A stretch of DNA of 36,022 nucleotides from a virus. Position numbers and translations under genes: made by a program. Numbering within the stretch: the first letter of the stretch is position 1; every line of letters starts with the position of its first letter. The stretch is taken from positions 1 to 36,022 of IMG/VR virus record IMGVR_UViG_3300042402_001959. One strand, written 5' to 3'. Positions 1 to 5,897 of the stretch are shown piece by piece. The notes under the pieces were generated by a model, which was not told where the DNA came from, did not search any database, and worked only from the letters and a program-made list of their open reading frames with translations.

Positions 1-265
1 CTCAACGGCGGTGCGGATGTGTTCTTTGAAATCGTCGTAAGTGTTGATGGCGGTGGCGGACATATGCTTTCGAGTATAGCGCGAGAAGCGCGTGATGGAA
101 CAGGGCGACGCGAAACGCTGATAAGGTGCGGGATTTCTTTCGCGTCCTTGTCCTGCGCCCACTCCATGAGGAGGGCTATGCGTTCGCTGAACCAGTAGAT
201 TTCGGGTAAGCGCGGCTCGTACTCCTCGCGGAAGACTTTGAGTACGGGGTGGTAAATCTGTGCGC
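1..265. repeat. Left copy of imperfect terminal repeat (genome overlap)
   Basis: This segment matches 35758-36022 base for base in length (265 bp) with nine substitutions, at 16, 25, 31, 40, 55, 70, 93, 108 and 138; positions 139-265 are identical. The simplest reading is that the window is a linearised circular or circularly permuted genome whose overlap comes from two closely related strains. Five substitutions fall on third codon positions of the small HTH gene and three on third positions of the overlapping upstream gene, so they look like real polymorphism and not sequencing error. Confidence 0.9.
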
Positions 266-416
266 TGGTACGAAATGGGGAGGCTTGGATGACGACCCCG
301 TCCTCGTCTACGGCGACTAGCCCGGTATGGGTCAAGCCAACCGCAAAGCCCTCGCACTTGAGGTAGGCGGCTGCGCGTGCGAGTTTCGTTTTGTTCGGTT
401 TGCTTGCGTATCTCAT
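1..416 (-). CDS. Conserved-looking phage protein, runs off the left edge
   Basis: The ATG at 416 follows a good ribosome site (TAGGAG, about 6 bases away), and the frame stays open to the window edge. On the closed circle it continues into the right end and stops at 35745, giving 142 residues. The start is basic (MRYASKPNKTKLARAAAYLK), followed by a stretch resembling a small beta-rich domain (GLVAVDEDGVVIQASPF) and an acidic/aromatic helix (EIYWFSERIALLMEWAQD). I recognise no family. Its last 70 or so bases overlap the start of the next gene, the HTH protein, in another frame. Between the two end copies the three substitutions upstream of that overlap (93, 108, 138) are synonymous in this frame, which supports real translation. 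It is the third gene of the leftward operon after the winged-helix protein. Confidence 0.7.
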   Translation of the reverse strand, partial: MRYASKPNKTKLARAAAYLKCEGFAVGLTHTGLVAVDEDGVVIQASPFRTSAQIYHPVLKVFREEYEPRLPEIYWFSERIALLMEWAQDKDAKEIPHLISVSRRPVPSRASRAILESICPPPPSTLTTISKNTSAPPL

Positions 417-482
417 ATGTCTCCTAGATTGCCCTGTGCGGCGTTCCTTGGGGCGGGATGGGGTGGAAGGCGTATTTGTGGT

Positions 483-956
483 TCAAGCGCGGCTAGGGGC
501 AACCCTGCCCCGCTGCGAGCGGACGTAGTCAACGGCAACGGCGAGTACGCGGGAGGTGGTGGGGACGTAGGTCATCATGTCGCGCACGGCTTCGATCTCG
601 GCATCGGTCACGGTGGCGAGGGTCTTTGCTGCCCATGCCTCCCATTCTGCAAGCTCGCTCGCGCTGGGTGGGATGCAGGTCTGGGCGCGGGTGTCCTCGA
701 TCTCGGTACTCGCTACTCCTGCGGTGTGCGCGGTAGCGGTGATCTTGCAATACGCCTTGTGAATGGCGGACAGGTCGGGCTTGCTATCGCGTTCGAGGCG
801 GTGCTGCTTGATGCACTCGCGCAGGATGTCCTGCTTCAAAGATCCCCAGCGTTCGTTCAGGAGTTCGCCCTCCTCCGGGGTGGGCTTGTACTTCGGCCAG
901 AGTTTGCACAGATAAATCTTGTTGTCGATCCACGTTGTTGATGTTGTCGTTTGCAT
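483..956 (-). CDS. Hypothetical phage protein, 157 aa
   Basis: A mostly hydrophilic protein starting MQTTTSTTWIDNKIYLCKLWPKYKPT, with a basic middle (LRECIKQHRLERDSKPDLSAIHKAY) and a long helical C-terminal half rich in Glu and Ala. I recognise no family. It sits directly downstream of the winged-helix gene. I chose the ATG at 956, which has a weak purine-rich site upstream; a TTG at 977 would add seven residues and create a TTGA overlap with the stop of the upstream gene, so translational coupling is also possible. Its place between a probable replication initiator and the packaging genes suggests a role in replication or early takeover, but that is inference from position only. Confidence 0.7.
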   Translation of the reverse strand: MQTTTSTTWIDNKIYLCKLWPKYKPTPEEGELLNERWGSLKQDILRECIKQHRLERDSKPDLSAIHKAYCKITATAHTAGVASTEIEDTRAQTCIPPSASELAEWEAWAAKTLATVTDAEIEAVRDMMTYVPTTSRVLAVAVDYVRSQRGRVAPSRA

Positions 957-973
957 ATTGAAATCCCGCTCGC

Positions 974-1375
974 TCAAAAGGGTACTAGTCGAGGTTTTTC
1001 CGCCGCCGTTTTCCGAGTTCGTTTTGTTAGTTGAATGGACGAGTTAGGATCCCTGTCCGGATTCCGGACATCTCCTGTCCGGATTTCAGACATCTGATGT
1101 CCGGATTTTGGACAGGTTGGTGTCCGGATTTCGGACAGGTGAATGGTGTAGGTAAGAGACTTCCCCGTACCTTTGGTGGTCAAGATTCCGCGATTGCGGA
1201 GGTTGCTGATTATGGTGTTTACGGTCGTCCGCGCCATGCGACATTTCGCCGCCAGTTTCTTCTGACTGGGGTACGCCACTTCGCCGTAGTCGGCGAGGGC
1301 GAGGATGACCAGAAGCTCCCCCGCGCTCAAGTCTTGGACGGTTGCCCAGATGTCAGATGGTCGTAGTCGTGCCAT
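974..1375 (-). CDS. Winged-helix DNA-binding protein, probable replication initiator
   Basis: The 133-residue protein starts MARLRPSDIWATVQDLSAGE. Residues about 15-75 form a typical HTH_36-type winged helix: YPSQKKLAAKCRMARTTVNT is the helix-turn-helix, then a second helix (IISNLRNRGIL) and a wing (TTKGTGKSLTYTIHL). This arrangement is found in N-terminal domains of phage replication proteins (lambda O-like and DnaD-like initiators) and in some regulators. The C-terminal third is polar and is encoded by DNA that also holds four palindromic iterons (1054-1137), the same layout as lambda O with its internal origin. It is the first gene of the leftward operon, facing the divergent control region. 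A longer frame reaches 1651, but the upstream part is low-complexity and lies across palindromes and promoter-like DNA, so I start at the ATG at 1375. Role as initiator rather than repressor is inferred. Confidence 0.75.
   Translation of the reverse strand: MARLRPSDIWATVQDLSAGELLVILALADYGEVAYPSQKKLAAKCRMARTTVNTIISNLRNRGILTTKGTGKSLTYTIHLSEIRTPTCPKSGHQMSEIRTGDVRNPDRDPNSSIQLTKRTRKTAAEKPRLVPF
1054..1137. repeat. Four palindromic iterons, candidate replication origin
   Basis: Four 17-bp units lie at 1054-1070, 1076-1092, 1098-1114 and 1121-1137. The pattern is TGTCCGGATTYNGGACA with one or two changes, and each unit is itself an inverted repeat (TGTCC...GGACA). Start-to-start spacing is 22, 22 and 23 bp, about two helical turns, so bound protein would stack on one DNA face. 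Because 22 is not a multiple of three, the array is not a by-product of a protein repeat. It lies in the 3' part of the winged-helix gene, whose product is the obvious candidate binder. A bank of operators for autoregulation is the main alternative. Confidence 0.75.
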
Positions 1376-1515
1376 GTCTTTACCAAAGCCGCAGGTAGGG
1401 CGAGGAGCGGCTGCGGGCTGACCCGCCCCACCTACAGTTGTCGAGAATTTGAGCAGTTGCAGCCGCTCGGCTATCCCCACGTTGGGAGTCGCTGGAAATA
1501 TGATACCATAAACCT

Positions 1516-1545
1516 GCCACCATGTGGCGGGGCGGTCTTGACCGC
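1516..1545. promoter_or_regulatory. Paired palindromes, candidate operators
   Basis: Two perfect inverted repeats lie side by side: GCCAC-CAT-GTGGC at 1516-1528 and GCGGTC-TT-GACCGC at 1532-1545. They sit next to the AT-rich promoter-like TATGATACCAT stretch in the divergent control region. Their size and symmetry fit binding sites for a dimeric repressor or activator. Which protein binds is unknown; the winged-helix protein (974-1375) and the small HTH proteins of this phage are candidates. Confidence 0.45.
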
Positions 1546-1566
1546 TCCTTACCTCACCCCCGGAAG

Positions 1567-1607
1567 CGCGGCTCGGTCGACGAAAGTCCCGAGCCGCGTT
1601 TGTTTTT
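1567..1607 (+). terminator. Rho-independent terminator, plus strand, inside the control region
   Basis: A perfect 10-bp stem (CGCGGCTCGG at 1567-1576 with CCGAGCCGCG at 1589-1598) encloses a 12-base loop and is followed by TTTGTTTTT. This is a textbook intrinsic terminator for rightward transcription. No protein gene precedes it on the plus strand. It may therefore end a short non-coding transcript started near 1500, attenuate the rightward operon, or insulate it from read-through. Confidence 0.75.
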
Positions 1608-1621
1608 GGCGTACCAACCGC

Positions 1622-1647
1622 GCCAGCCGACCACCAGCGCGGCTGGC
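1622..1647. repeat. Inverted repeat (8-bp arms)
   Basis: GCCAGCCG at 1622-1629 pairs with CGGCTGGC at 1640-1647 around a 10-base loop. It lies just after the terminator and upstream of the rightward operon, and has no T-run. It could be an operator or a transcript leader structure; the sequence does not tell which. Confidence 0.4.
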
Positions 1648-1844
1648 ACACCGAGCGGCATCATAATCGGGCGCGGTGTCAATTTATTTGATGCGGGTTT
1701 CAGGCTAGGAATGTGCGATTGTGTGGAAATCCGTCAACAAACTTACAGATTGACCCCTTGCGAGCCGATGTACTTGTCAGTATCTTTCCGATGTCAGAGG
1801 CGCGTGCCGCTGACAAACGCACCCAGTTTGAGAGGACTGAGCAA

Positions 1845-2099
1845 ATGTCTACCAAGACCCAAATGACCGTCACCGATGCCTTGAACAGCGACCGTATTGC
1901 CAAGCAGTACAACGATGCCCTGCTTGCCGCCGCCCGTGAAATTAACGACGACGTAAGCCAGCGAGTGATCCGCGCAAACGCCGACCTTGCCGCCGTTGAC
2001 CACGATGACGAGAACGCCTTCGCCGCGTGCGTGGACGAGATCGACTCAGCCGAAGGCGCATTCATTGCTCGCCACGAGAACACGGTGGTGAGCCTGTGA
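1845..2099 (+). CDS. Hypothetical early protein, 84 aa, first gene of rightward operon
   Basis: Starts MSTKTQMTVTDALNSDRIAK with AGAGGA about nine bases upstream of the ATG, which fixes the start better than any in-frame upstream codon. The product is an acidic, almost entirely helical protein (DALLAAAREINDDVSQRVI, then DDENAFAACVDEIDSAEGAF). No family is recognised. Its stop overlaps the GTG of the next gene (GTGA), so the two are translationally coupled. As the first gene behind the divergent control region it is likely the earliest expressed of this operon. Confidence 0.75.
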   Translation: MSTKTQMTVTDALNSDRIAKQYNDALLAAAREINDDVSQRVIRANADLAAVDHDDENAFAACVDEIDSAEGAFIARHENTVVSL

Positions 2100-2428
2100 C
2101 CGCACGGCGTACCGACCCCGCGACCAGTCACGCGGCCGCCGATGACATGGCTCCCAAACTCGCAGGGCTTCAAGCCGCGCTCCTTGACGCGTTCAAGGCG
2201 GCGGGAGCGTATGGGCTGACCTCAGACGAGGCGGAGGCGAAAGCCCACCTACACGCGGGAGCGCGTCGCAGGGTCAGCGAGCTGCACGCGGCAGGGCTGA
2301 TTGCCCCTACTGGCGGCACGCGCCTTGGTCGCGCTGGTAAGGCGCAGCGCGTATTCATTGCCGTTGTTTCCTCCATCCCTGACAGCCTCTTTGCCACTAC
2401 CCCTACCGAAAGGAAGTTCCGCTCATGA
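2096..2428 (+). CDS. Small winged-helix protein with RTDPATSHAAA motif
   Basis: The GTG at 2096 overlaps the previous stop. The 110-residue product opens with the RRTDPATSHAAADD signature seen in a group of small phage proteins, followed by a winged-helix-like region: LQAALLDAFKAAGAYGLTSDEAEAKA, then RRVSELHAAGLIAP as recognition-type helix, then a wing (TGGTRLGRAGKAQRVFIAV). MarR-like architecture without known target. Probably binds phage or host DNA; the family's function is not established to my knowledge. Confidence 0.7.
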   Translation: MTARRTDPATSHAAADDMAPKLAGLQAALLDAFKAAGAYGLTSDEAEAKAHLHAGARRRVSELHAAGLIAPTGGTRLGRAGKAQRVFIAVVSSIPDSLFATTPTERKFRS

Positions 2429-2769
2429 AAGACGTGAAAAAGATCAAGTTTAAAGAAATCGAATACGACATCAACGTTGACCAGTTGTACGGAATCCCGG
2501 AAGTCGTTGCCGAGTACCTCATGTCCCACGCCGTGACCGTCCTCCTAGAAGGTCGCTACCAAGTCGATGGCGGCAACCCGGATGCGGGTGACCAGCCAGC
2601 ATGGCGCTTGCTCGACTGGAAGATCCTTTCTGTGAGCCTTGATAACGTGGTTCTAGATCACGACGAGCGCGTGCCGTCAGACTTCCCGATGGCGCTCGTC
2701 ATCAACAGCACCTACTCGCGCCATACCCGGGAGTACCTAGAGGCGCGACCGCCGGAGATGTACGAGTGA
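2425..2769 (+). CDS. Hypothetical protein, 114 aa
   Basis: Coupled to the gene before it by an ATGA overlap and preceded by AAGGAAG. The product starts MKDVKKIKFKEIEYDINVDQ and alternates short strands and acidic turns (KILSVSLDNVVLDHDERVP), suggesting a small alpha/beta fold. No family recognised. The composition is still GC-rich, unlike the next genes, so it may mark the left border of the AT-richer island. Confidence 0.7.
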   Translation: MKDVKKIKFKEIEYDINVDQLYGIPEVVAEYLMSHAVTVLLEGRYQVDGGNPDAGDQPAWRLLDWKILSVSLDNVVLDHDERVPSDFPMALVINSTYSRHTREYLEARPPEMYE

Positions 2770-3041
2770 GTTCAATACATGAAATGCAAAACAACGACGA
2801 TGGCGGCGACAAAGTTTTGTTAGCTGACGGGTTCGAAGATGCCTTTATTGGTCTGGCGCGACAATTCAATAAATGCTTTGCCGTTTATGACCATGAAAAA
2901 TGCATCAAGATATTGATTGACCGAGACGGCATGACACATGACGAAGCCGAAGAGTTCTTTGAGTTCAATGTCATTGGTTGTTATGTTGGCGAGTCAACAC
3001 CGTGCTTCTTTAATTGCGTGAAGATCGAAGAACTAAATTAA
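2766..3041 (+). CDS. Small conserved-type phage protein, 91 aa
   Basis: Starts at a GTG overlapping the previous stop. The core reads FEDAFIGLARQFNKCFAVYD, then CIKILIDRDGMTHDEAEEFF and EFNVIGCYVGESTPCFF. Proteins with this 'DAFIG...DGMT.EEA.E.FEFNV.G.YVGE.TP.F' pattern recur in many phages, usually beside DNA-metabolism or modification genes, and have no assigned function that I know. The DNA is distinctly richer in A and T than the preceding genes, marking the start of a composition island. Confidence 0.75.
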   Translation: MSSIHEMQNNDDGGDKVLLADGFEDAFIGLARQFNKCFAVYDHEKCIKILIDRDGMTHDEAEEFFEFNVIGCYVGESTPCFFNCVKIEELN

Positions 3042-3079
3042 AAACAACCTTTAAGTAAGACCAACAACGGATAACAAGC

Positions 3080-3310
3080 ATGGATAGCCTTTTTCCAACC
3101 GAAAAATCATGGCAGGCGGAATGGCAGGGGATGCCTGAATTTGTCCAGCCATGCAAAGAGTCAGTCATGTCGGTAGTAGTTCACTTTGAAACCTTTGAAG
3201 ACATGAGGGCTTTTGCAGCATTGATTGATGCTCGTATTGCGCCAACTACTAAAAGCCTGTTTTTCCCGGTGCGGTCTGTCGATAAAAAGGTATATGTCAA
3301 TGAACCCTAG
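3080..3310 (+). CDS. Glycosyltransferase companion protein, 76 aa
   Basis: The start MDSLFPTEKSWQAEWQGMPE contains the W..EW.GMPEF motif that I associate with small proteins next to phage ParB-like or DNA-modification genes. It is followed by a compact domain (VVVHFETFEDMRAFAALIDA, then TTKSLFFPV). Its 3' end overlaps the start of the glycosyltransferase gene by 11 bases, implying coupled translation and a shared task. Exact role unknown; a substrate or DNA-positioning partner is inference. Confidence 0.7.
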   Translation: MDSLFPTEKSWQAEWQGMPEFVQPCKESVMSVVVHFETFEDMRAFAALIDARIAPTTKSLFFPVRSVDKKVYVNEP

Positions 3311-4202
3311 ACACCCCGTTTATATCGTTAGCAAAGGGCGCTGGGAAACCAGAATGACGGCGCGGACACTTGAGTCGATGGGCGTGCCGTACTTTATTGT
3401 TGTTGAGGCACACGAATACGCCGAATATGCAGCGGTCATTGAACCGCGCAAAATCTTGATTCTGGATAAACAATTTCTTACTGATTACGTCACGCTTGAC
3501 AATCTTGGAGATTCAAAAAGCAAAGGGCCGGGAGCAGCGCGAAACTTTTGCTGGGCGCACGCCATAGCCAGCGGAGCTACTTGGCATTGGGTTCTCGACG
3601 ACAATATAAATGGGTTCGTCCGCCTAAATCACAACGAGCGCATTCGCGTTAATTCTGGCGCGATGTTTGCCGCTGCTGAAGACTTTGCAGAACGCTACGA
3701 GAATGTTGCTCAAGCGGGTTTTGAATATCGGTTTTTTGCAGGTGGTGGTCGCCGAGAAAAAGCACCATATCGAATAAATACTCGTATTTATTCATGCATT
3801 TTAATCCGCAACGACATTCCATTCAGATGGCGCGGACGCTACAACGAAGACACCATCCTGTCGCTTGACATTCTCACGCATGGATACGCGACGATTCTCT
3901 TTCAAGCGTTCTTGCAGAACAAAGCAGCAACGCAAACGGTCAAAGGTGGAAACTCAAAGGACTTTTACGACCACGAAGGCACGCGACCCAAGTCTGAAAT
4001 GCTGGTTAACACCTATCCCATGTACTCACACATAGTAACTCGCTACGGAAGATGCCACCATCACGTTGACTACTCATCGTTCCAGCAAACCAAATTGATT
4101 CGACGCAAGGGATTTATTGTTCCCGAAGGCATTAACAACTACGGCATGGTTTTGAAATCTGATATTGACACCAACAATCAAGTGGAGCAAGAAACGACAT
4201 GA
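3300..4202 (+). CDS. TET/JBP-associated-type glycosyltransferase (DNA hypermodification candidate)
   Basis: About 300 residues. The start is VYIVSKGRWETRMTARTLES, then a short strand-helix nucleotide-sugar fold, the GPGAARNFCWAHA segment, and WHWVLDDNINGF with the acidic DD pair expected of a GT-A-type metal/nucleotide site. A conserved acidic motif (RGRYNEDTILSLD) follows. This pattern matches the phage TAGT glycosyltransferases described by Iyer and Aravind, thought to put sugars on hydroxylated DNA bases. No base hydroxylase, hydroxymethylase or TET-like enzyme is visible here, so the acceptor is unknown. Start: ATG at 3300, nine bases after AAAAAGG; an ATG at 3294 is possible. It overlaps the companion gene and the next gene (ATGA). 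Confidence 0.8.
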   Translation: MNPRHPVYIVSKGRWETRMTARTLESMGVPYFIVVEAHEYAEYAAVIEPRKILILDKQFLTDYVTLDNLGDSKSKGPGAARNFCWAHAIASGATWHWVLDDNINGFVRLNHNERIRVNSGAMFAAAEDFAERYENVAQAGFEYRFFAGGGRREKAPYRINTRIYSCILIRNDIPFRWRGRYNEDTILSLDILTHGYATILFQAFLQNKAATQTVKGGNSKDFYDHEGTRPKSEMLVNTYPMYSHIVTRYGRCHHHVDYSSFQQTKLIRRKGFIVPEGINNYGMVLKSDIDTNNQVEQETT

Positions 4203-4426
4203 GCGACCTAAGAGACTTAGCGATATTGTGCAAGGAGATTGACTGCCTGACGGAACAGGTTGACGCGCTCCGCAAGGAGCGGGACGAGGCGCGGCGGGAT
4301 TTGTGCGAACGAATGACCGAAGATTTCAATTCAGAAAATCAAGGCGGTATGGTTTCGTTTACCACTAAGCCAGAATGGGTTGCCAAGGATCATGGCTGGG
4401 ATTGCTACAAGAACGGAGAACGATGA
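4199..4426 (+). CDS. Small coiled-coil protein, 75 aa
   Basis: ATGA overlap with the glycosyltransferase gene. The N-terminal 45 residues form a charged coiled coil (LAILCKEIDCLTEQVDALRK, then ERDEARRDLCERMT). The tail contains PEWVAKDHGWDCYKNG. The KERDEARRDLCERMT stretch is closely echoed in the gene at 4592 (YKERNDARLEVCKQLT), so the two may share a module. Function unknown. Confidence 0.65.
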   Translation: MSDLRDLAILCKEIDCLTEQVDALRKERDEARRDLCERMTEDFNSENQGGMVSFTTKPEWVAKDHGWDCYKNGER

Positions 4427-4605
4427 AAGAGATGATGTTGTTTCGTAACAACCAATGGGTGCAGTCAGACCTGAAAGAACTGCCGCCTCATGTACACGGC
4501 AAGCCAGAAGAATGCGACCGATGCAACGCGGAGCTGTATTGGGATTTAGAACGTATCGCAAATAGATCAAAATCAACTCAAGGAAAACAAAATGTTCAAG
4601 CATGA
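4423..4605 (+). CDS. Hypothetical protein, 60 aa, with CxxC pair
   Basis: The ATG overlaps the previous stop and follows GGAGAA. The product has an N-terminal MKEMMLFRNNQWVQSDLKEL and an ECDRCNAELYW motif, a single C-x-x-C that could form half of a zinc site. AT-rich relative to the early genes. No family recognised. Confidence 0.6.
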   Translation: MKEMMLFRNNQWVQSDLKELPPHVHGKPEECDRCNAELYWDLERIANRSKSTQGKQNVQA

Positions 4606-4921
4606 CATTGTTACTCGACTAAGAAATATTGCTGGATTTGGTTGGCAATGCGGTGAGCCGCTCAAAGATAAAGGAACGACATTCCGATGCTCCTGCGGAT
4701 GTAGCCAAGTTGGTGATGATTGGGATGGCAATCTGACTATTTCACAACCAACCATATTGAGAGAAGCCGCCGATGAGATTGAACGAGTTTACAAAGAGCG
4801 TAATGATGCGCGGCTAGAAGTGTGCAAGCAGTTGACAAAAAATGGCCCATCTCGCTTAACTGACAGAGAGCTTGCCATGTTGCGCGATTGGGGTTGGTTG
4901 GCACATATGGAGGTCAAGTAA
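4592..4921 (+). CDS. Hypothetical protein, 109 aa, Cys motif plus coiled coil
   Basis: Starts MFKHDIVTRLRNIAGFGWQC after AAGGA; overlaps the previous gene by 14 bases. It has a cysteine cluster (FRCSCGCSQVG), then a coiled coil ending in EIERVYKERNDARLEVCKQL, and a final RELAMLRDWGWLAHMEV. The coiled-coil end resembles that of the 75-aa protein at 4199. Such mosaic small proteins are common in phage early regions; no function assigned. Confidence 0.6.
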   Translation: MFKHDIVTRLRNIAGFGWQCGEPLKDKGTTFRCSCGCSQVGDDWDGNLTISQPTILREAADEIERVYKERNDARLEVCKQLTKNGPSRLTDRELAMLRDWGWLAHMEVK

Positions 4922-5097
4922 TGGAAGAGCGCGACCGCATGGCCGTTGAAATGCTTCGGGTTGTGTTTTATACGACCGAGTTTTGGGCGAAGCAGCAAGA
5001 GGATGATATATGGCATTGGGATGACATGAACTCAGCAGCGGTCGTTGCTTACCGCCTTGCCGATGCAATGCTCAAAGCACGAAAGGAAGAGCAATAA
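4921..5097 (+). CDS. Hypothetical protein, 58 aa
   Basis: Coupled by TAATG to the previous gene and with AGG seven bases upstream. Acidic, helical, tryptophan-rich (MEERDRMAVEMLRVVFYTTE, then DDIWHWDDMNSAAVVAYRLA). No family recognised. Confidence 0.6.
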   Translation: MEERDRMAVEMLRVVFYTTEFWAKQQEDDIWHWDDMNSAAVVAYRLADAMLKARKEEQ

Positions 5098-5486
5098 TGG
5101 AAGAAGAAGACAACCGTTGGGCGCGGCCTGTGCTGCATGACGTGGAATGGAATCGCAAGGATGGCTACCCCGCATGGCTGAGTGAGGATCGTGTCCAGCG
5201 CGGGCTGGCGGGGAAGTTTGACCGCCCGGTCTTGGTCATCGTGGGCGGCGACCCAATGCTGCACTCGGTGGACGAGTCGGACGGCAATACCCCGCTCGCC
5301 TACTGGCGGGCTTCGGTATACCTCTTGCAGACCAACCCCGAGGGTATCGAGGGGACGCGGTTCAGCAGCTTGTGCCTCTTTGAAGAGGGTGACACGCAGG
5401 ACGAGATACGCGAGGATCTGATGAACCGCGTTGTGAACTTCATCACCAAGTGCAACCCCAATACAAAGGTCGCCCATGTCAGCTAA
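5097..5486 (+). CDS. Hypothetical protein, 129 aa
   Basis: Coupled to the gene before by TAATG. Starts MEEEDNRWARPVLHDVEWNR and has a globular core (RPVLVIVGGDPMLHSVDE, then YWRASVYLLQTNPEG). Composition returns to GC-rich here, marking the right border of the AT-richer island. No family recognised; it overlaps the next gene by 11 bases. Confidence 0.65.
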   Translation: MEEEDNRWARPVLHDVEWNRKDGYPAWLSEDRVQRGLAGKFDRPVLVIVGGDPMLHSVDESDGNTPLAYWRASVYLLQTNPEGIEGTRFSSLCLFEEGDTQDEIREDLMNRVVNFITKCNPNTKVAHVS

Positions 5487-5691
5487 CACCATCGCAGGCG
5501 GCTTCCTGACCATCACCCTCCGTAAGCGTGACGAGTCGATCATCCTGCTTGACGAGGCAGGGGATCAGGTCGCGCAGATCTTTGCCAACCTGCAAGGATC
5601 AAGCAATCACGACCGCATCCGCGTCTCGATCCGCGCCGACCAGCGGTACAAGATCACGCGGTCAAAGGGGGAGTCCCGTGTTCAAGATTGA
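5476..5691 (+). CDS. Small beta-rich protein, possibly CsrA-like
   Basis: 71 residues: FLTITLRKRDESIILLDEAG, then VAQIFANLQG, then DRIRVSIRADQRYKITRSKG. The order of strands and the final I-x-I-x-x-D/P...I-x-R motif recall CsrA/RsmA proteins (I.AP.....R), which bind GGA in mRNA leaders. CsrA-like proteins occur in phages. The usual GxxI start and the KVRLGI core are not clearly present, so this is a weak resemblance; an unrelated small beta protein is equally possible. Confidence 0.55.
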   Translation: MSANTIAGGFLTITLRKRDESIILLDEAGDQVAQIFANLQGSSNHDRIRVSIRADQRYKITRSKGESRVQD

Positions 5692-5824
5692 CACCCTGAC
5701 GGTGGAAGGCATCCGCAAGGACAAGAGCAAGGGGATGAAGCAGTCAGACATCGCCCGGAAGTACCGGGTCAGCCGTTCAGCGGTGTGCCGTATCGTCTTG
5801 GGGAGTCGCCGCGTTGCGCGGTAG
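5678..5824 (+). CDS. 48-aa HTH DNA-binding protein
   Basis: Starts at a GTG at 5678 after GGGGGAG, overlapping the end of the previous gene by 14 bases. Residues 8-45 are a compact homeodomain-like/resolvase-type helix-turn-helix: VEGIRKDKSKGMKQSDIARK followed by YRVSRSAVCRIVLG. There is essentially nothing but the HTH. Likely a tiny regulator or accessory recombination factor. It is the last gene before a terminator. Confidence 0.65.
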   Translation: MFKIDTLTVEGIRKDKSKGMKQSDIARKYRVSRSAVCRIVLGSRRVAR

Positions 5825-5840
5825 TCAAGGTTTTTGCGGC

Positions 5841-5878
5841 GATCCCGCCGGGGGGCGTTCCCTCGGCGGGGTCGTTTT
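5841..5878 (+). terminator. Rho-independent terminator, plus strand
   Basis: GATCCCGCCG (5841-5850) pairs with CGGCGGGGTC (5864-5873), ten pairs with one G-U, followed by GTTTT. It closes the first block of the rightward operon after the small HTH gene. The genes at 5898 onward therefore need read-through, antitermination or their own promoter. Confidence 0.7.
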
Positions 5879-5897
5879 ACTATCAAATTCAAAGAAC

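Larger units (their letters stand above)
1376..1844. promoter_or_regulatory. Divergent control region between the two operons
   Basis: This 469-bp stretch has no gene I accept. It separates the leftward operon (start 1375) from the rightward operon (start 1845) and must carry their promoters. It contains two short palindromes (1516-1545), a strong plus-strand terminator (1567-1607), another inverted repeat (1622-1647), a TATGATACCAT stretch near 1499-1509 that could serve as a -10 element on either strand, and an inverted repeat GCGGG-CTGA-CCCGC at about 1412-1425. I could not assign a convincing -35/-10 pair with standard spacing. Confidence 0.6.

Noticed and set aside
1-265. True packaged direct terminal repeat
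   Set aside because: A physical terminal repeat is copied from one template and should be identical; nine mostly silent differences fit strain mixing at assembly closure better.
1376-1651. Long N-terminal extension of the winged-helix protein
   Set aside because: The extension is Arg/Pro/Gly-rich, lies over palindromes and a terminator, and is not needed for the winged-helix fold, which begins just after ATG 1375.
1522-1866. Plus-strand ORF across the control region
   Set aside because: It crosses the terminator and palindromes, is rich in Arg/Pro without any domain, and ends inside the well-supported gene at 1845 in another frame.
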